NCBI GenBank assembly: GCA_950022495.1
Contig: CATLLJ010000001.1
Location: 154,489 to 218,488 of the forward strand
Source: an uncultured bacterium
GTDB lineage: Bacteria; Cyanobacteriota; Vampirovibrionia; Gastranaerophilales; Gastranaerophilaceae
Reading direction: 5' to 3'
DNA length: 64,000 nt
A program made the translations under genes and the position numbers. This document shows positions 1 to 9,464 of this stretch, piece after piece. How positions within the stretch are numbered: the stretch's first letter is position 1; every line of letters starts with the position of its first letter. The notes under the pieces were generated by a model, which worked only from the letters and a program-made list of their open reading frames with translations, was not told where the DNA came from and did not search any database.

Positions 1-1031
1 ATCCATGAATTGCTTGTTAACAATTTGCTGTCTAATTTAGCATAATAAGTTCCGGCATCGCCATCAGTACTTTTATTAGTAGAACTTCCGTTCATTCTGT
101 ACCATAGGTTTATATACCATTGAGCTTTTTCAGGATCTTTATATGAATATAAATCATCCAGCGAAGTGCCATAATCTCTTGCTTCTGCGTCAAATTCAGC
201 TTTTGCAACGTTATAATCTTTCATATTTATGTATTCAGGACTCTGGTTACCACTGTATTTATATAGTGTAATATTTTCACCATCAATAGTAGTAGTACTA
301 GTTTTCGGTGCTCCGTAAACAGCCCTTGCTGTAGCCCAAGCATCAATAGTTATTGTGTCAGTATAAGCTTGTTTAGCATCGGATAAAGCATTGACAAGAG
401 CATTCATGTTACTTACTTGGATACCGTTTGCAACTTGAAGTTGAGCCCTTTCATATTCAGCCATAGCATTCATATATACAGCATAAGTATTCATATTTTC
501 TGTCTGCCATTGCTCTGTTGCAGTAATAGGTGTTCCGTCGCTATGAGTTCCGTATGTCTTACTTTTTATTTTATTAATTTTTTCATCCCAGATATATTTT
601 GCTCCAGCGGGTTGTTCTGCTTCCTGCATTATTTCATAATTTTTTTCTAAAGTATCAGATTTCCAGACTTTTTCAATTCCATAAGCTGTTAAGAATTGGT
701 CTAAAGTTTTAGCTTTTTTAAATATAGCAATATCACTTGCAGGTAATAATGCTTGACCGGCATTATTACTAAGAACATATTGATTTTTCATTTCAGTGTA
801 TTGATACAATGAACTTGCTGTAAGATTTTCTTTTACGGCTTGTCCTTGTGCATCATAAGATACAAATAGCAATTGTTGAGAATTCAAGGCAGCAATATAT
901 TGAGCACTTGCTTCCTGTGATTGAGTAGCTAATCTCATTTTTGCATTAGAGATTTGCTGAGACTCATATTCGTTAGAAGTCAGTCTTGCTGTTATTGATA
1001 ATAATCGACCCTGTGAGGAGGACAATCCCAT
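1..1031 (-). CDS. Unknown lineage protein, C-terminus cut by window edge
   Basis: A reading frame open from 1031 to the left edge of the window without a stop (at least 343 residues). The start ATG at 1031 is preceded on the minus strand by AAAGGA about ten bases upstream. The protein begins MGLSSSQGRLLSITARL and continues with a Gln/Ala/Ser-rich helical segment (about residues 20-55) and then a mixed region with many Tyr, Asn and Ala residues. There is no signal peptide or membrane segment. I do not recognise a named family. The helical, Ser/Gln-rich N-terminus is loosely like those of flagellin or hook-associated proteins, which is only an impression. It lies upstream of two EF-hand peptidase genes on the same strand and shares their upstream promoter motif (see 1109-1126). 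Confidence 0.85.
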   Translation of the reverse strand, partial: MGLSSSQGRLLSITARLTSNEYESQQISNAKMRLATQSQEASAQYIAALNSQQLLFVSYDAQGQAVKENLTASSLYQYTEMKNQYVLSNNAGQALLPASDIAIFKKAKTLDQFLTAYGIEKVWKSDTLEKNYEIMQEAEQPAGAKYIWDEKINKIKSKTYGTHSDGTPITATEQWQTENMNTYAVYMNAMAEYERAQLQVANGIQVSNMNALVNALSDAKQAYTDTITIDAWATARAVYGAPKTSTTTIDGENITLYKYSGNQSPEYINMKDYNVAKAEFDAEARDYGTSLDDLYSYKDPEKAQWYINLWYRMNGSSTNKSTDGDAGTYYAKLDSKLLTSNSW

Positions 1032-1108
1032 TTTGCCATATTCCTTTCGTATCTTTTATACACATGTTTTCGGCACAAATAGAGTAATACTTTAATAAAA
1101 TCTCTGAC

Positions 1109-1126
1109 ATGTAAAGATATGTAACA
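1109..1126 (-). promoter_or_regulatory. Shared upstream motif TGTTACA-N4-TTTACAT, copy 1
   Basis: On the minus strand this reads TGTTACATATCTTTACAT and lies 78 bases upstream of the start at 1031. The TTTACA half would serve as a -35 element, although no good -10 is visible at standard spacing here. The same 18-base arrangement occurs at 3583-3600, 39076-39093 and 51261-51278, each time upstream of a minus-strand gene. Confidence 0.45.
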
Positions 1127-1256
1127 AACTTTATATAAATTGAATATAAAAAAGCAATATTTTTTTGCAGGAAGTTTTTATATATATGTAAGAGATAAAT
1201 AAAGAAAAAGAAATTTAAGTTTAAATAAGTTTTTAAGAATTGAGAGGATTTTAACT

Positions 1257-1433
1257 ATGGCAACTGTGCTGTTATTTTCTGATGCTGTAACATCTGCATA
1301 TAAAGATACATCAAAAGCAATTAACGATGTAAATTTAAGTGATAAAAGAATTGTTAAAAAGACATTGATTCAAATGATGAAACAATCATTTTTCCACGGT
1401 GCAAACAGATTTGGAACAAATTTTATTGCATAA
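1257..1433 (+). CDS. Small hypothetical protein, 58 aa
   Basis: A 58-codon ORF with ATG at 1257 preceded by GAGAGG nine bases upstream, and a good intrinsic terminator 70 bases after the stop. The protein (MATVLLFSDAVTSAYKDTS at its start) is soluble-looking and basic in its second half, with a FFHGANRFGTNF segment near the C-terminus. No family is recognised. It is divergent from the partial gene at the left edge, so the 225-base intergenic region must carry both promoters. Ribosome binding site, length and terminator together make it a likely real gene. Confidence 0.6.
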   Translation: MATVLLFSDAVTSAYKDTSKAINDVNLSDKRIVKKTLIQMMKQSFFHGANRFGTNFIA

Positions 1434-1504
1434 ACGATATAGGTTCGTTGGAATATAGGAAATAAATATAAGGAAATTGAAATTAAGGAATTAGGATATA
1501 TTTG

Positions 1505-1530
1505 AAAAGACCGCAATGGTCTTTTTTTTT
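1505..1530 (+). terminator. Intrinsic terminator of the 58-aa gene
   Basis: Stem AAAAGACC / GGTCTTTT with a five-base loop, followed by a T run on the plus strand. Confidence 0.75.
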
Positions 1531-1540
1531 GCTTAAATAA

Positions 1541-1563
1541 AAAAGACCCGTTACGGGTCTTTT
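1541..1563 (-). terminator. Intrinsic terminator overlapping the stop of the M15 peptidase gene
   Basis: Inverted repeat AAAAGACCCG / CGGGTCTTTT with loop TTA. The adjacent plus-strand A run gives a U run for minus-strand transcription. The hairpin overlaps the stop codon at 1562-1564. Confidence 0.75.
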
Positions 1564-3496
1564 ATGCTAAATGATGTTGAATTAAATTCTGTGGATTTTT
1601 ATATTTTCCTTTCCAGTCAGCAAGTTCAAAGTGCTGTGTTTCATACTTTTTACCGTATGAACCCCAATCACCGCCCCAGGTTACACCCGTTTCGGTCTTA
1701 ACCCGATTTGCATATTCATTGAACTGAGTTCCAGAAACGGCTTTTCCGTCTTTATACAAAGCAATATCAATTGCAACCCCGTAGTTGTGTGGAGAGTTTC
1801 CACCTTTAGCTACAAATGTTCCTTTTCTTGCTCTTGCTGCATTTGATTCTGCCACGCTGCGGCTGCCGTCAGAGATTACGAAGGTATAACCCATTTCATC
1901 CGCAATCCTTTGGAATTCAGGAATTTTTGCAACAAATTCCGGCTGCATTTGGTCAAGTTTAGTATAATTAAATGTTAAAACTTGAGTTCCGTCTGATAGT
2001 TGACTTATTTTTCCGCCTAACTGTTTTCTTACGCTTGCGGGTATGTTTTCAATATTTAAGTCGGTAGTATTTGAAGCTGCTTTCGCTGAAGATTTGATTT
2101 CTCTATTTTTTGCTTCAGTTATCTTTTTGTCGACTTCCTTAACTGCATCCTGGGCTGTTTTTAATTCAGTTTTTGTACTTGTTAGTTCTTGAGTTTTAAC
2201 CTTTTCGACATTTTGCTGAGCCTTATTAAATGCTTCCAGCTTAACCTTGGTTGCTTCAGAACAGTTTTTCTTAACCTGTTCATCTAATTTGCTTTTTTCA
2301 TCGAGCAGCGATTTTTTATCAGCTTCTAATTTTGTTTTATTTTCTTTTAATTTTTCAAGTTCTTTTTCTAGTTTTGCTAATTGTTTTTCCTGTTTTGCAA
2401 CCTCATTTTTCTTTGCAGATAACTCTTTGCTCAAAGATGCCTTTTTAGCTTTAATTTTTGCATCTTTGTCTTTATCTTCTGGTTTTCCTGTTGGTGCCGG
2501 AAGTGAAGACAATGCATCTGTTAAGGCGGCTAACACTGATTTTAAATTTTCTAAGGTGCTTTGTTGATTAGAAATTTCACCTTCTTTTTTAGTAATTTCA
2601 GTATCATTTTTATCTAAAGCTGCCTGATTTTTCTCTATCTTAGAATTATTATTTAGTATTTGTTTAGCAAATTTCTTTGCACCATCATCTTCTTTAATAG
2701 CCTTTTCATATTCTGCTTTAGCTTTGTCTGCTGCAGTTTTTGCAGATTTAACTTTTTCATTAGATTCGTTATTTACAGCATTTACGGCACTTTGTTTTTC
2801 TTTTAATGTATTTTCTCTATTTGTTTTTTCAGTTTGCAGCTCACTTAACGACATATTATCAATAGTTTTTGCCTGAGGTGATGCATTAGAAGTTGATGCA
2901 GCTACTGATGTTTTGGAGGCTCCACCTGAGGTTTGTGCAGGTTGAGTTGCTGCAGACTGAGTAGTATTTATACCCTGTGACTCCCCAGTTTGTCCTGAAT
3001 TATAATTTGAACTTTGTGTATCTTCGGTATTAATCTCATAAGCTTCATTATTCAACTCTTCAAGATTAATATTATTTTCTTTAAGAATAGCTTCAAAATC
3101 TTCTAATGAAATATCTTCAAGATTTCCATCTTTACCTGCCAATTCTGTAATATATGCTTTAGCTTCTTCTACAGTAAGCTTTCCATCTCCATTTTTATCC
3201 GCAAGTGATTTGATTTTATCAATTGATAAAAAAGTTTTCAGAACAAATTCTAAAGCACTAAATTTTTGGTTATCATCTGTCACAGCTTCTTCAGAAACTA
3301 ATTTATCAAAATTAATTTCATTAACTTCAGTTTTATCAGCTTTAGAAAAAATAGGCTTGCCATCAAGCTTTACGGATGGAGTATCATTATTAAACAATAG
3401 TTCATTGCTTGAGGCAGGTTGTTTAATTTTATTCTGTCCAATCTGCTGCCCTTGAGACGTTTCCAATTGCTTGTTTAAAAACTCATAATAATTCAT
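1562..3496 (-). CDS. EF-hand, coiled-coil and M15-type peptidase protein
   Basis: A 644-residue protein in three parts. Residues 100-111 form a canonical EF-hand calcium loop (D100, N102, D104, K106, T108, E111). Residues about 220-470 are a long Lys/Glu/Ala-rich coiled coil. The C-terminal 120 residues resemble M15 peptidases (D-Ala-D-Ala carboxypeptidase or L-Ala-D-Glu endopeptidase, including phage endolysins): S568-x-H570-x-x-G-x-A-x-D577 and the later H622 are the expected zinc ligands, with a GGDW segment between. The likely substrate is peptidoglycan stem peptide (family inference). There is no Sec signal peptide, so export, if any, uses another route. The start is supported by AGGAGAG upstream. 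The shared 18-base upstream motif lies at 3583-3600 and a terminator overlaps the stop. Confidence 0.85.
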   Translation of the reverse strand: MNYYEFLNKQLETSQGQQIGQNKIKQPASSNELLFNNDTPSVKLDGKPIFSKADKTEVNEINFDKLVSEEAVTDDNQKFSALEFVLKTFLSIDKIKSLADKNGDGKLTVEEAKAYITELAGKDGNLEDISLEDFEAILKENNINLEELNNEAYEINTEDTQSSNYNSGQTGESQGINTTQSAATQPAQTSGGASKTSVAASTSNASPQAKTIDNMSLSELQTEKTNRENTLKEKQSAVNAVNNESNEKVKSAKTAADKAKAEYEKAIKEDDGAKKFAKQILNNNSKIEKNQAALDKNDTEITKKEGEISNQQSTLENLKSVLAALTDALSSLPAPTGKPEDKDKDAKIKAKKASLSKELSAKKNEVAKQEKQLAKLEKELEKLKENKTKLEADKKSLLDEKSKLDEQVKKNCSEATKVKLEAFNKAQQNVEKVKTQELTSTKTELKTAQDAVKEVDKKITEAKNREIKSSAKAASNTTDLNIENIPASVRKQLGGKISQLSDGTQVLTFNYTKLDQMQPEFVAKIPEFQRIADEMGYTFVISDGSRSVAESNAARARKGTFVAKGGNSPHNYGVAIDIALYKDGKAVSGTQFNEYANRVKTETGVTWGGDWGSYGKKYETQHFELADWKGKYKNPQNLIQHHLA

Positions 3497-3582
3497 AACA
3501 GCTTCACTCTCCTAATCGATAATTTGCTTTATATTATATATAAAGTATATATCAATTCAAAAAATGCCATTTATTGAGTTAT

Positions 3583-3600
3583 ATGTAAAGCTTTGTAAAA
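3583..3600 (-). promoter_or_regulatory. Shared upstream motif, copy 2 (first half imperfect)
   Basis: Minus-strand reading TTTTACAAAGCTTTACAT, 87 bases before the start at 3496. The second half (TTTACAT) is identical to the other copies; the first half has TTTTACA in place of TGTTACA. Confidence 0.4.
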
Positions 3601-3637
3601 GTATAAATTGAATAAAAATCTACTCAAAATACAATAA

Positions 3638-3660
3638 AAAAGAGCCTTTTCGGCTCTTTT
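3638..3660 (-). terminator. Terminator downstream of tRNA-Ala
   Basis: Stem AAAAGAGCC / GGCTCTTTT with A and T runs on both sides, so it could work in both directions. It sits seven bases beyond the CCA end of the minus-strand tRNA. Confidence 0.7.
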
Positions 3661-3666
3661 TAAAAA

Positions 3667-3742
3667 TGGTGGAGGTTAGGAGATTCGAACTCCTGACCCC
3701 CTGCGTGCAAAGCAGGTGCTCTACCAGCTGAGCTAAACCCCC
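3667..3742 (-). tRNA. tRNA-Ala (anticodon TGC)
   Basis: A 76-base cloverleaf including an encoded CCA. The acceptor stem GGGGGTT pairs with AACCTCC and contains the G3-U70 pair that is the alanine identity element. The anticodon loop CTTGCAC-type context gives anticodon TGC, and the T arm GGAGTTCGAATCTCC is well formed. It lies alone between two EF-hand protease genes. Confidence 0.95.
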
Positions 3743-3870
3743 ATTGGGTTACCAAGAAGTAATTTTTATATATTATTTACTGCTCGGCTATACTTCTTAT
3801 TTTACATGCTGATTTTTATTTGTAAACCCCTTTTATTATTTTTATTTAAAAATTTTTTAATTAATACGAA

Positions 3871-3900
3871 AGCCCATAAATATTATAATATTTATGGGCT
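3871..3900 (-). terminator. Perfect 15+15 inverted repeat after the calpain-like gene
   Basis: Two 15-base arms beginning AGCCCATAAA with no unpaired centre. It lies 12 bases beyond the stop at 3912. There is a moderately T-rich stretch in the minus direction, so it probably acts as a terminator or an mRNA 3'-end stabiliser. Confidence 0.5.
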
Positions 3901-3911
3901 AAATTTATATA

Positions 3912-6515
3912 TTACATTTGAAATTGCGGAATATTTACTTGTGCATCTGCTATCAGGTATTTGTTTCCGTGATACTTATGACCAGGTTTGTTGTAGGTAT
4001 GCACAGCTCCAGGATTTGCTTTTGCAAATTGAGCTTTTGCTTTTTTAATATTAGCCGCTGTTGGTTCTATTCCTTGTTGTATCAATGCATCCTTTATAAG
4101 ATTAGTATAAGAAGCTCCTTTTGGAACTGTATAGGTACCAACATTTACAGGATTAGAATGATTTTGTACAGGATTACCGCTGTTTGGTTGAACCGAAGCG
4201 TTTCCACCTGAATTTTGAGAAGGTGTTGTTGGTGTTGTGCCACCGTTTGAGTTACTATTATTTGCTTGCGGAGTTGGTGAGGTTCCTGCATTTGAATTTA
4301 ATGGAGTACAACTTAATTTCTTTGCTGCCTTCTTAAAGTCTTCTATTGTCATTTCAATATGGTCATCCGGACTCCAAGGATTTGAAAGAACGACTTTATC
4401 ATCAGTTACTTTTACAACTGTTAGAGCATGACCACCGCCTTTTAAAACTCTACCATTAACTTCTTGAGATGATACGTTGAAACTTGCAACAGCTGCATAG
4501 TCATCAATTTGACCGTCTCGAGAATCAACTTGTAATTTTGTTATTAAATCATCTAAAGTACTATCTGATGTTGTTGATGTTGAAGCCGCAAGAGCTTTTG
4601 AACGTGAACCATATTCAATAAATCCGTTTGTATCAGGTAAATGCATATTATAATCAGAATCAACATAACATACCGGAGCACCCTCTGGATTTACATATTG
4701 ATTAGCCTGACGTCCTGTTAAGATAAATAGTGTAGAAGAACCTGTTCCTCCACTCAAGTAATCGCCTTCTTTTACATGGCCACCCATATCTAGTCCGGCA
4801 ATCTCAAGAGTTTTTTCAGGATCAATATTATTTGCTTTTATCGTTTTCATTACATCGTTACGATATTTTTCATAAGCAACTTCATATAATAAAACATCTT
4901 TATCACCTGCTGAATATTTATGACCAGCTTGCTTCTGAGCAGCTGCAAATTCTTCAGCAGATATTGTATATGAGTTTTGAATATAAACTTTATCTTCCGG
5001 TAATGTTTGCAAGGATTTACCATCTTTAGTTGGTATAGGGACTCCACCTTTACCACTTATTAATGATTGTTTTGCACTTTTTACACCAGGGAATGTTATT
5101 GTATATGATCCATCAGGATTTTGTTTAACATTCTGTTTAAGAGTTTCAGCACCATCTGCGGTTTGGCTCAATGAATTTATTGAAGCAAGAAGATAGCAGT
5201 CACCTCTGCCTATTTGATATGCAGTATTGAATTGTAAGTCAACTTTTGAGAAATCTTGTGTTGAAGTCAGCTTACCATTTTTATCATAAGTTTCGCGTCC
5301 AATAAATACGCCATCAGCATCAAACTTATTAACAATTTTTTCTTTTACTGTTTTACCATCACTTTCATATTCGATACGTGTAGTTGGTAATCCGCCAGGA
5401 ATTCTGTTTTCTAAATTTGGACCGTCATAGTAATCTTTAACCAGTGCTCCTCGTTTATATTGAGTTTGAGTTTTATTTATAATATCTTTTCCATTTTGAG
5501 CATAATTTTCAATAACCGAAAATGGTTTCTTACCAGCATCAACACCTTCTTTGGTAACTTTTGCTAAAGTTCCATCAGTACGATACTCGTAATTATTTTC
5601 TTGAGTTTTGGTAAATACAAGTTTTTTATCTTTTAAAACACCTGTACAAACAATAACATGAGCGGGTTTTCCATACTCATTATATTCATAATCTTTTTTT
5701 ATCGGAGGAGTACCTTTGCCTGATTCAATAGATGTACTTTTTGCTAATTTACCATTTTTGTACTCACTTGTTGCCTTTACAAAGCCTACAGGTTTACCTG
5801 TCTTTTTATCAAAAGTTTTAGTTTCGGATTGAGTTGATGATATTTTTCCGTCTTTATCATAGGTATATTTCTTATTAGTAGACTGCAATATTTTTCCTTC
5901 AGACGACTGCAATGTACTTTTTTCAGAAGTACATTTACCATTTTCACCGTAAGAATACTCACTTGTATAAGTTCCTGCAGCACTTGTAGTAACATTTTTA
6001 AGTAATTTATTATCTTTTCCGTAAGTAGAAACTGTTTTCTTAGGTCTTCCTTTTGAATCTTTTGATTCTATAATTCTTGTGCCGGAACCATCACTATTAA
6101 AAGTCGAAGTAATTTTATTACCATTTTTATCAACCATAGTAGTTGTTGAAGTGCCGGTTGTCTGTCTGGTAACGAGAGTTTGTAACTGTTTAAAAAGTTT
6201 CTCTGTTTTTGGTGAATTTTCATCAAGATTATATATAGATGCAAATTCTTTTTTATCTAAAACTTTATCAGATTGAGCATATTCGTACAAAACCTTTTTT
6301 AATACAGCGGCTTCACCTTTTCCAATAGTACCGTTTTTATCAGAATCAAAAAAGTTTAAAAAATCTTTGATATCATCAGTTACGGCCATACCTTCTGTAA
6401 AAATACTCAATTGAACTTTATTAGAGTGTTTATCTCCAATTTTAATACTTTTATTGTCATATTGAGAATTCATTTTTGAAATTCGTTTCAAATCACCAGA
6501 TGATAAATTTTCCAT
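3912..6515 (-). CDS. EF-hand, repeat-rich, calpain-like cysteine protease with LysM-like tail
   Basis: An 867-residue protein. An EF-hand loop is at residues 57-68 (D57, D59, N61, T63, E68). Residues about 120-420 hold many short repeats with Tyr/Asp/Gly turns (DKNGK, YGENGK, YDKDGK types) resembling MORN/YD-like beta repeats. A calpain-family (C2) catalytic domain follows: C440 in GRGDCYLLAS, H696 in GGGHALTVV and N712 in SNPW form the expected Cys-His-Asn triad. A Ser/Asn/Pro linker (about 735-790) leads to a C-terminal LysM-like segment (about 793-863). No signal peptide is seen. With the neighbouring M15 protein it suggests calcium-responsive proteases acting outside the cell or on the cell wall, which is inference. 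It is a strong candidate effector or surface protein. Confidence 0.85.
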   Translation of the reverse strand: MENLSSGDLKRISKMNSQYDNKSIKIGDKHSNKVQLSIFTEGMAVTDDIKDFLNFFDSDKNGTIGKGEAAVLKKVLYEYAQSDKVLDKKEFASIYNLDENSPKTEKLFKQLQTLVTRQTTGTSTTTMVDKNGNKITSTFNSDGSGTRIIESKDSKGRPKKTVSTYGKDNKLLKNVTTSAAGTYTSEYSYGENGKCTSEKSTLQSSEGKILQSTNKKYTYDKDGKISSTQSETKTFDKKTGKPVGFVKATSEYKNGKLAKSTSIESGKGTPPIKKDYEYNEYGKPAHVIVCTGVLKDKKLVFTKTQENNYEYRTDGTLAKVTKEGVDAGKKPFSVIENYAQNGKDIINKTQTQYKRGALVKDYYDGPNLENRIPGGLPTTRIEYESDGKTVKEKIVNKFDADGVFIGRETYDKNGKLTSTQDFSKVDLQFNTAYQIGRGDCYLLASINSLSQTADGAETLKQNVKQNPDGSYTITFPGVKSAKQSLISGKGGVPIPTKDGKSLQTLPEDKVYIQNSYTISAEEFAAAQKQAGHKYSAGDKDVLLYEVAYEKYRNDVMKTIKANNIDPEKTLEIAGLDMGGHVKEGDYLSGGTGSSTLFILTGRQANQYVNPEGAPVCYVDSDYNMHLPDTNGFIEYGSRSKALAASTSTTSDSTLDDLITKLQVDSRDGQIDDYAAVASFNVSSQEVNGRVLKGGGHALTVVKVTDDKVVLSNPWSPDDHIEMTIEDFKKAAKKLSCTPLNSNAGTSPTPQANNSNSNGGTTPTTPSQNSGGNASVQPNSGNPVQNHSNPVNVGTYTVPKGASYTNLIKDALIQQGIEPTAANIKKAKAQFAKANPGAVHTYNKPGHKYHGNKYLIADAQVNIPQFQM

Positions 6516-6605
6516 AGAACTACTCCTTATACTTTTTGTATTTATCGGTAATAATATAGAAAAAATTTAAGGTATCAGAAATAATCTTAACAATATTTTA
6601 CAAAA

Positions 6606-6646
6606 AAAAGAGCAGGAGCACATAAATATGTACTCCTGCTCCTTTT
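6606..6646 (-). terminator. Terminator of ppdK
   Basis: Stem GAGCAGGAG (6610-6618) / CTCCTGCTC (6633-6641), flanked by A and T runs, 15 bases beyond the ppdK stop. It may act in both directions. Confidence 0.75.
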
Positions 6647-6660
6647 TTGAATTGTAAGAA

Positions 6661-9324
6661 TTATACAAGTGCTAACTTACGCATTTCAACAACTGCTTGA
6701 GCTGCTGCAAGTTTTGCTTGTGGAATTCTGAATGGTGAGCATGATACGTAATTCAAACCAATTCTGTGGCAGAATTTAACTGAATCAGGATCACCGCCGT
6801 GTTCGCCGCAAACACCGCCAACAAGGCTAGGGTTCACTGAATGTCCTTTTGTCATAGACATTTCAACAAGTTGTCCTACACCTTTTGTATCAAGTGTTTC
6901 AAATGGGTTAGCAGGTAAGATTTTTTGATCGACATATCTGTTCAAGAATTTACCTTCTGCATCATCTCTTGAATAACCGAAAGTCATTTGAGTTAAGTCA
7001 TTAGTACCGAATGAGAAGAATTCTGCGTATTCAGCAATTTCATCAGCTGTAAGTGCTGCACGAGGAATTTCAATCATTGTACCGAATTTGTAATCAACTT
7101 TAATACCTTTTTCAGCCATAACAAGTTCAGCTACGCGAACTAAGATGTCTTTAGCAACTTTAAGTTCGTTAACATGACCGATAAGAGGAATCATTACCCA
7201 AGGTTTAACATCTAATCCTTCTTTTTTCAAATCACAGCAAGCTTCAAAAATAGCTCTAACTTGCATTTCATTGATTTCTGGATAAGTTAAACCTAAACGG
7301 CATCCTCTAAGACCCATCATAGGGTTAGATTCTGATAAACCTTCAACAATGTGAAGCATTTCTTCTTTTTCAGAAGCATCTTTACCTTGAGCCTTCAATG
7401 TTGCAACTTCTGCAATTAGAGTTTCTTTATCTGGTAAGAACTCGTGAAGAGGCGGGTCAAGAAGTCTGATTGTCATATGGTGTTCGCTGCCTAAAGCTTT
7501 GAACATTGCATAGAAATCAGAATATTGCATAGGAAGAAGTTTATCAAGAGCTTCGCGTCTTGCTTCAGGAGTTCCAGCAATAATCATTTTTTGTACCCAA
7601 GGAAGTCTGTCAGGATCCATGAACATGTGTTCTGTTCTGCAAAGACCAACACCTTCAGCACCGAATTTTAATGCGTTTGCAATATCTTTTGGAGTATCAG
7701 CATTTGCTTCAACTTCCATAGTTCTGATTTCGTCAACCCATGAGAAGAATTTGTTCCAGTTGTCATCAATTTGAGCTTCTGCTAATTGAACAGCACCTTC
7801 CATAACGATACCTTTACCGCCGTCTAATGAGATAACGTCGTCTTTGTGGTAAACTTTACCGTCAAAACCTGTCAATGTTTCGTTTGCAAGGTCGATTTTC
7901 ATATCTTCACAACCTGAAACGCAAGGTTTACCCATACCTTTAGCAACAACTGCTGCGTGAGAAGTTGCACCGCCGCGAAGAGTTAAAACACCTTGAGAAA
8001 CTGCCATACCGTGAATATCATCAGGACAAGTTTCTACACGAACAAGGATAACTTTTTCGCCGGCTTCGCCTCTTTGAGCTGCTTCTTCTGTATCGAATAC
8101 GATTTTACCAACAGCAGCACCTGGAGATGCGTTTACACCGGTTGCAATTTTGTGAGCTTCTTCCATAGCTTTAGCATCGAAGCAAGGAAGTAAGATTTGG
8201 TTAACTGAATAAGGGTCAACCAATTGGATTGCTCTTTCTTTAGAAATAATACCTTCTTCGCACATATCAACGGCAATTTTTACAGCTGCAGCTGCAGTTC
8301 TTTTACCGTTACGAGTTTGAAGGATGTATAATTTACCTCTTTCAATTGTGAATTCCATATCTTGAACATCTTTGTAACCAAGTTCAAGTTTTTTAGCGAT
8401 ATCAACGTATTGTCTGTATAAGTCAGGCATTTCAGTTTCCAATTCAGCGATAGGTTTTGGAGTTCTGATACCAGCAACAACGTCTTCACCTTGAGCGTTT
8501 GTTAAGTATTCACCGTAGAATTTGTTTTCACCTGTTGCAGGGTTTCTTGTGAATGAAACACCTGTAGCACAATCGTCGCCCATGTTTCCGAATACCATTG
8601 ACTGAACGTTAACAGCTGTACCGAAGTTGTGGTCGATTTTGTTCATATTTCTGTAAGCAACAGCACGTGGAATATTCCAAGATCTGAATACCGCTTCAAT
8701 AGCTTCTTGCAATTGAACGTATGGATCTTGAGGGAATTCTTTGCCTGTAACTTCTTTAATAATATTTTTGTAAACAGGGATAAGAGATTTCAAACCTTCT
8801 GCTGAAATTTCAGTATCTTGTTTTACGCCTTCGCGTTCTTTTACTTTTTCAAGTTCAGATTCAAAATATTTTTGTCTGTCCATTTCCCATGCAACTGAAC
8901 CGAACATTGTTAAAAATCTTCTGTATGAATCGTAGCAGAATCTAGGATTGTTAGTTAATTTAATCATAGCTTCTACAGTTTGATCGTTCAAACCTAAGTT
9001 AAGGATTGTTTCCATCATACCAGGCATTGAAACTCTAGCACCTGATCTTACTGAAACTAAAAGAGGATTTTCAGCATCGCCGAATTTTTGTCCTTTTTGA
9101 GCTTCAACTTCTTTTAGTGCAGTTTTAACTTCATCCATTAAACCTTCAGGCATTTTATTGCCGTTATTGATATAAGCCATACAAGTTTCAGTTGTAATAG
9201 TCAATCCTGGAGGAACAGGCAAACCTAAGTTTGTCATTTCTGCCAAGTTTGCACCTTTTCCGCCAAGAAGGTTACGCATTGTTGCATTCCCTTCTCTGAA
9301 AAGCCATACTCGTTTTTCTGTCAT
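6661..9324 (-). CDS. ppdK: Pyruvate, phosphate dikinase
   Basis: An 887-residue protein of full family length (about 870-900). PPDK interconverts pyruvate, ATP and Pi with PEP, AMP and PPi. Visible landmarks are the ATP-grasp N-terminus (LLGGKGANLAEM at 19-30), the swivelling phosphohistidine domain with catalytic H456 in RGGATSHAAVVAKG, and the C-terminal PEP/pyruvate TIM-barrel domain with the acid/base C839 in GGVCGEHGGD. The gene is single, with its own terminator and about 140 bases of leader region. In fermentative anaerobes the enzyme can run in the glycolytic direction using PPi; which direction applies here cannot be seen from the sequence. No regulatory PDRP gene lies in the window. 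Confidence 0.97.
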   Translation of the reverse strand: MTEKRVWLFREGNATMRNLLGGKGANLAEMTNLGLPVPPGLTITTETCMAYINNGNKMPEGLMDEVKTALKEVEAQKGQKFGDAENPLLVSVRSGARVSMPGMMETILNLGLNDQTVEAMIKLTNNPRFCYDSYRRFLTMFGSVAWEMDRQKYFESELEKVKEREGVKQDTEISAEGLKSLIPVYKNIIKEVTGKEFPQDPYVQLQEAIEAVFRSWNIPRAVAYRNMNKIDHNFGTAVNVQSMVFGNMGDDCATGVSFTRNPATGENKFYGEYLTNAQGEDVVAGIRTPKPIAELETEMPDLYRQYVDIAKKLELGYKDVQDMEFTIERGKLYILQTRNGKRTAAAAVKIAVDMCEEGIISKERAIQLVDPYSVNQILLPCFDAKAMEEAHKIATGVNASPGAAVGKIVFDTEEAAQRGEAGEKVILVRVETCPDDIHGMAVSQGVLTLRGGATSHAAVVAKGMGKPCVSGCEDMKIDLANETLTGFDGKVYHKDDVISLDGGKGIVMEGAVQLAEAQIDDNWNKFFSWVDEIRTMEVEANADTPKDIANALKFGAEGVGLCRTEHMFMDPDRLPWVQKMIIAGTPEARREALDKLLPMQYSDFYAMFKALGSEHHMTIRLLDPPLHEFLPDKETLIAEVATLKAQGKDASEKEEMLHIVEGLSESNPMMGLRGCRLGLTYPEINEMQVRAIFEACCDLKKEGLDVKPWVMIPLIGHVNELKVAKDILVRVAELVMAEKGIKVDYKFGTMIEIPRAALTADEIAEYAEFFSFGTNDLTQMTFGYSRDDAEGKFLNRYVDQKILPANPFETLDTKGVGQLVEMSMTKGHSVNPSLVGGVCGEHGGDPDSVKFCHRIGLNYVSCSPFRIPQAKLAAAQAVVEMRKLALV

Positions 9325-9464
9325 AATTTTTTCTCCTTTTAAATAAAATATCTCTCTAGATAATTTGTTGATAAAATTTTAACATGAACATGCTTATGGC
9401 AAAACGTTTATGAAGTTTTATTTATAGATATTTACACACCAAAATAATTGTCAAAAATTTTAAA

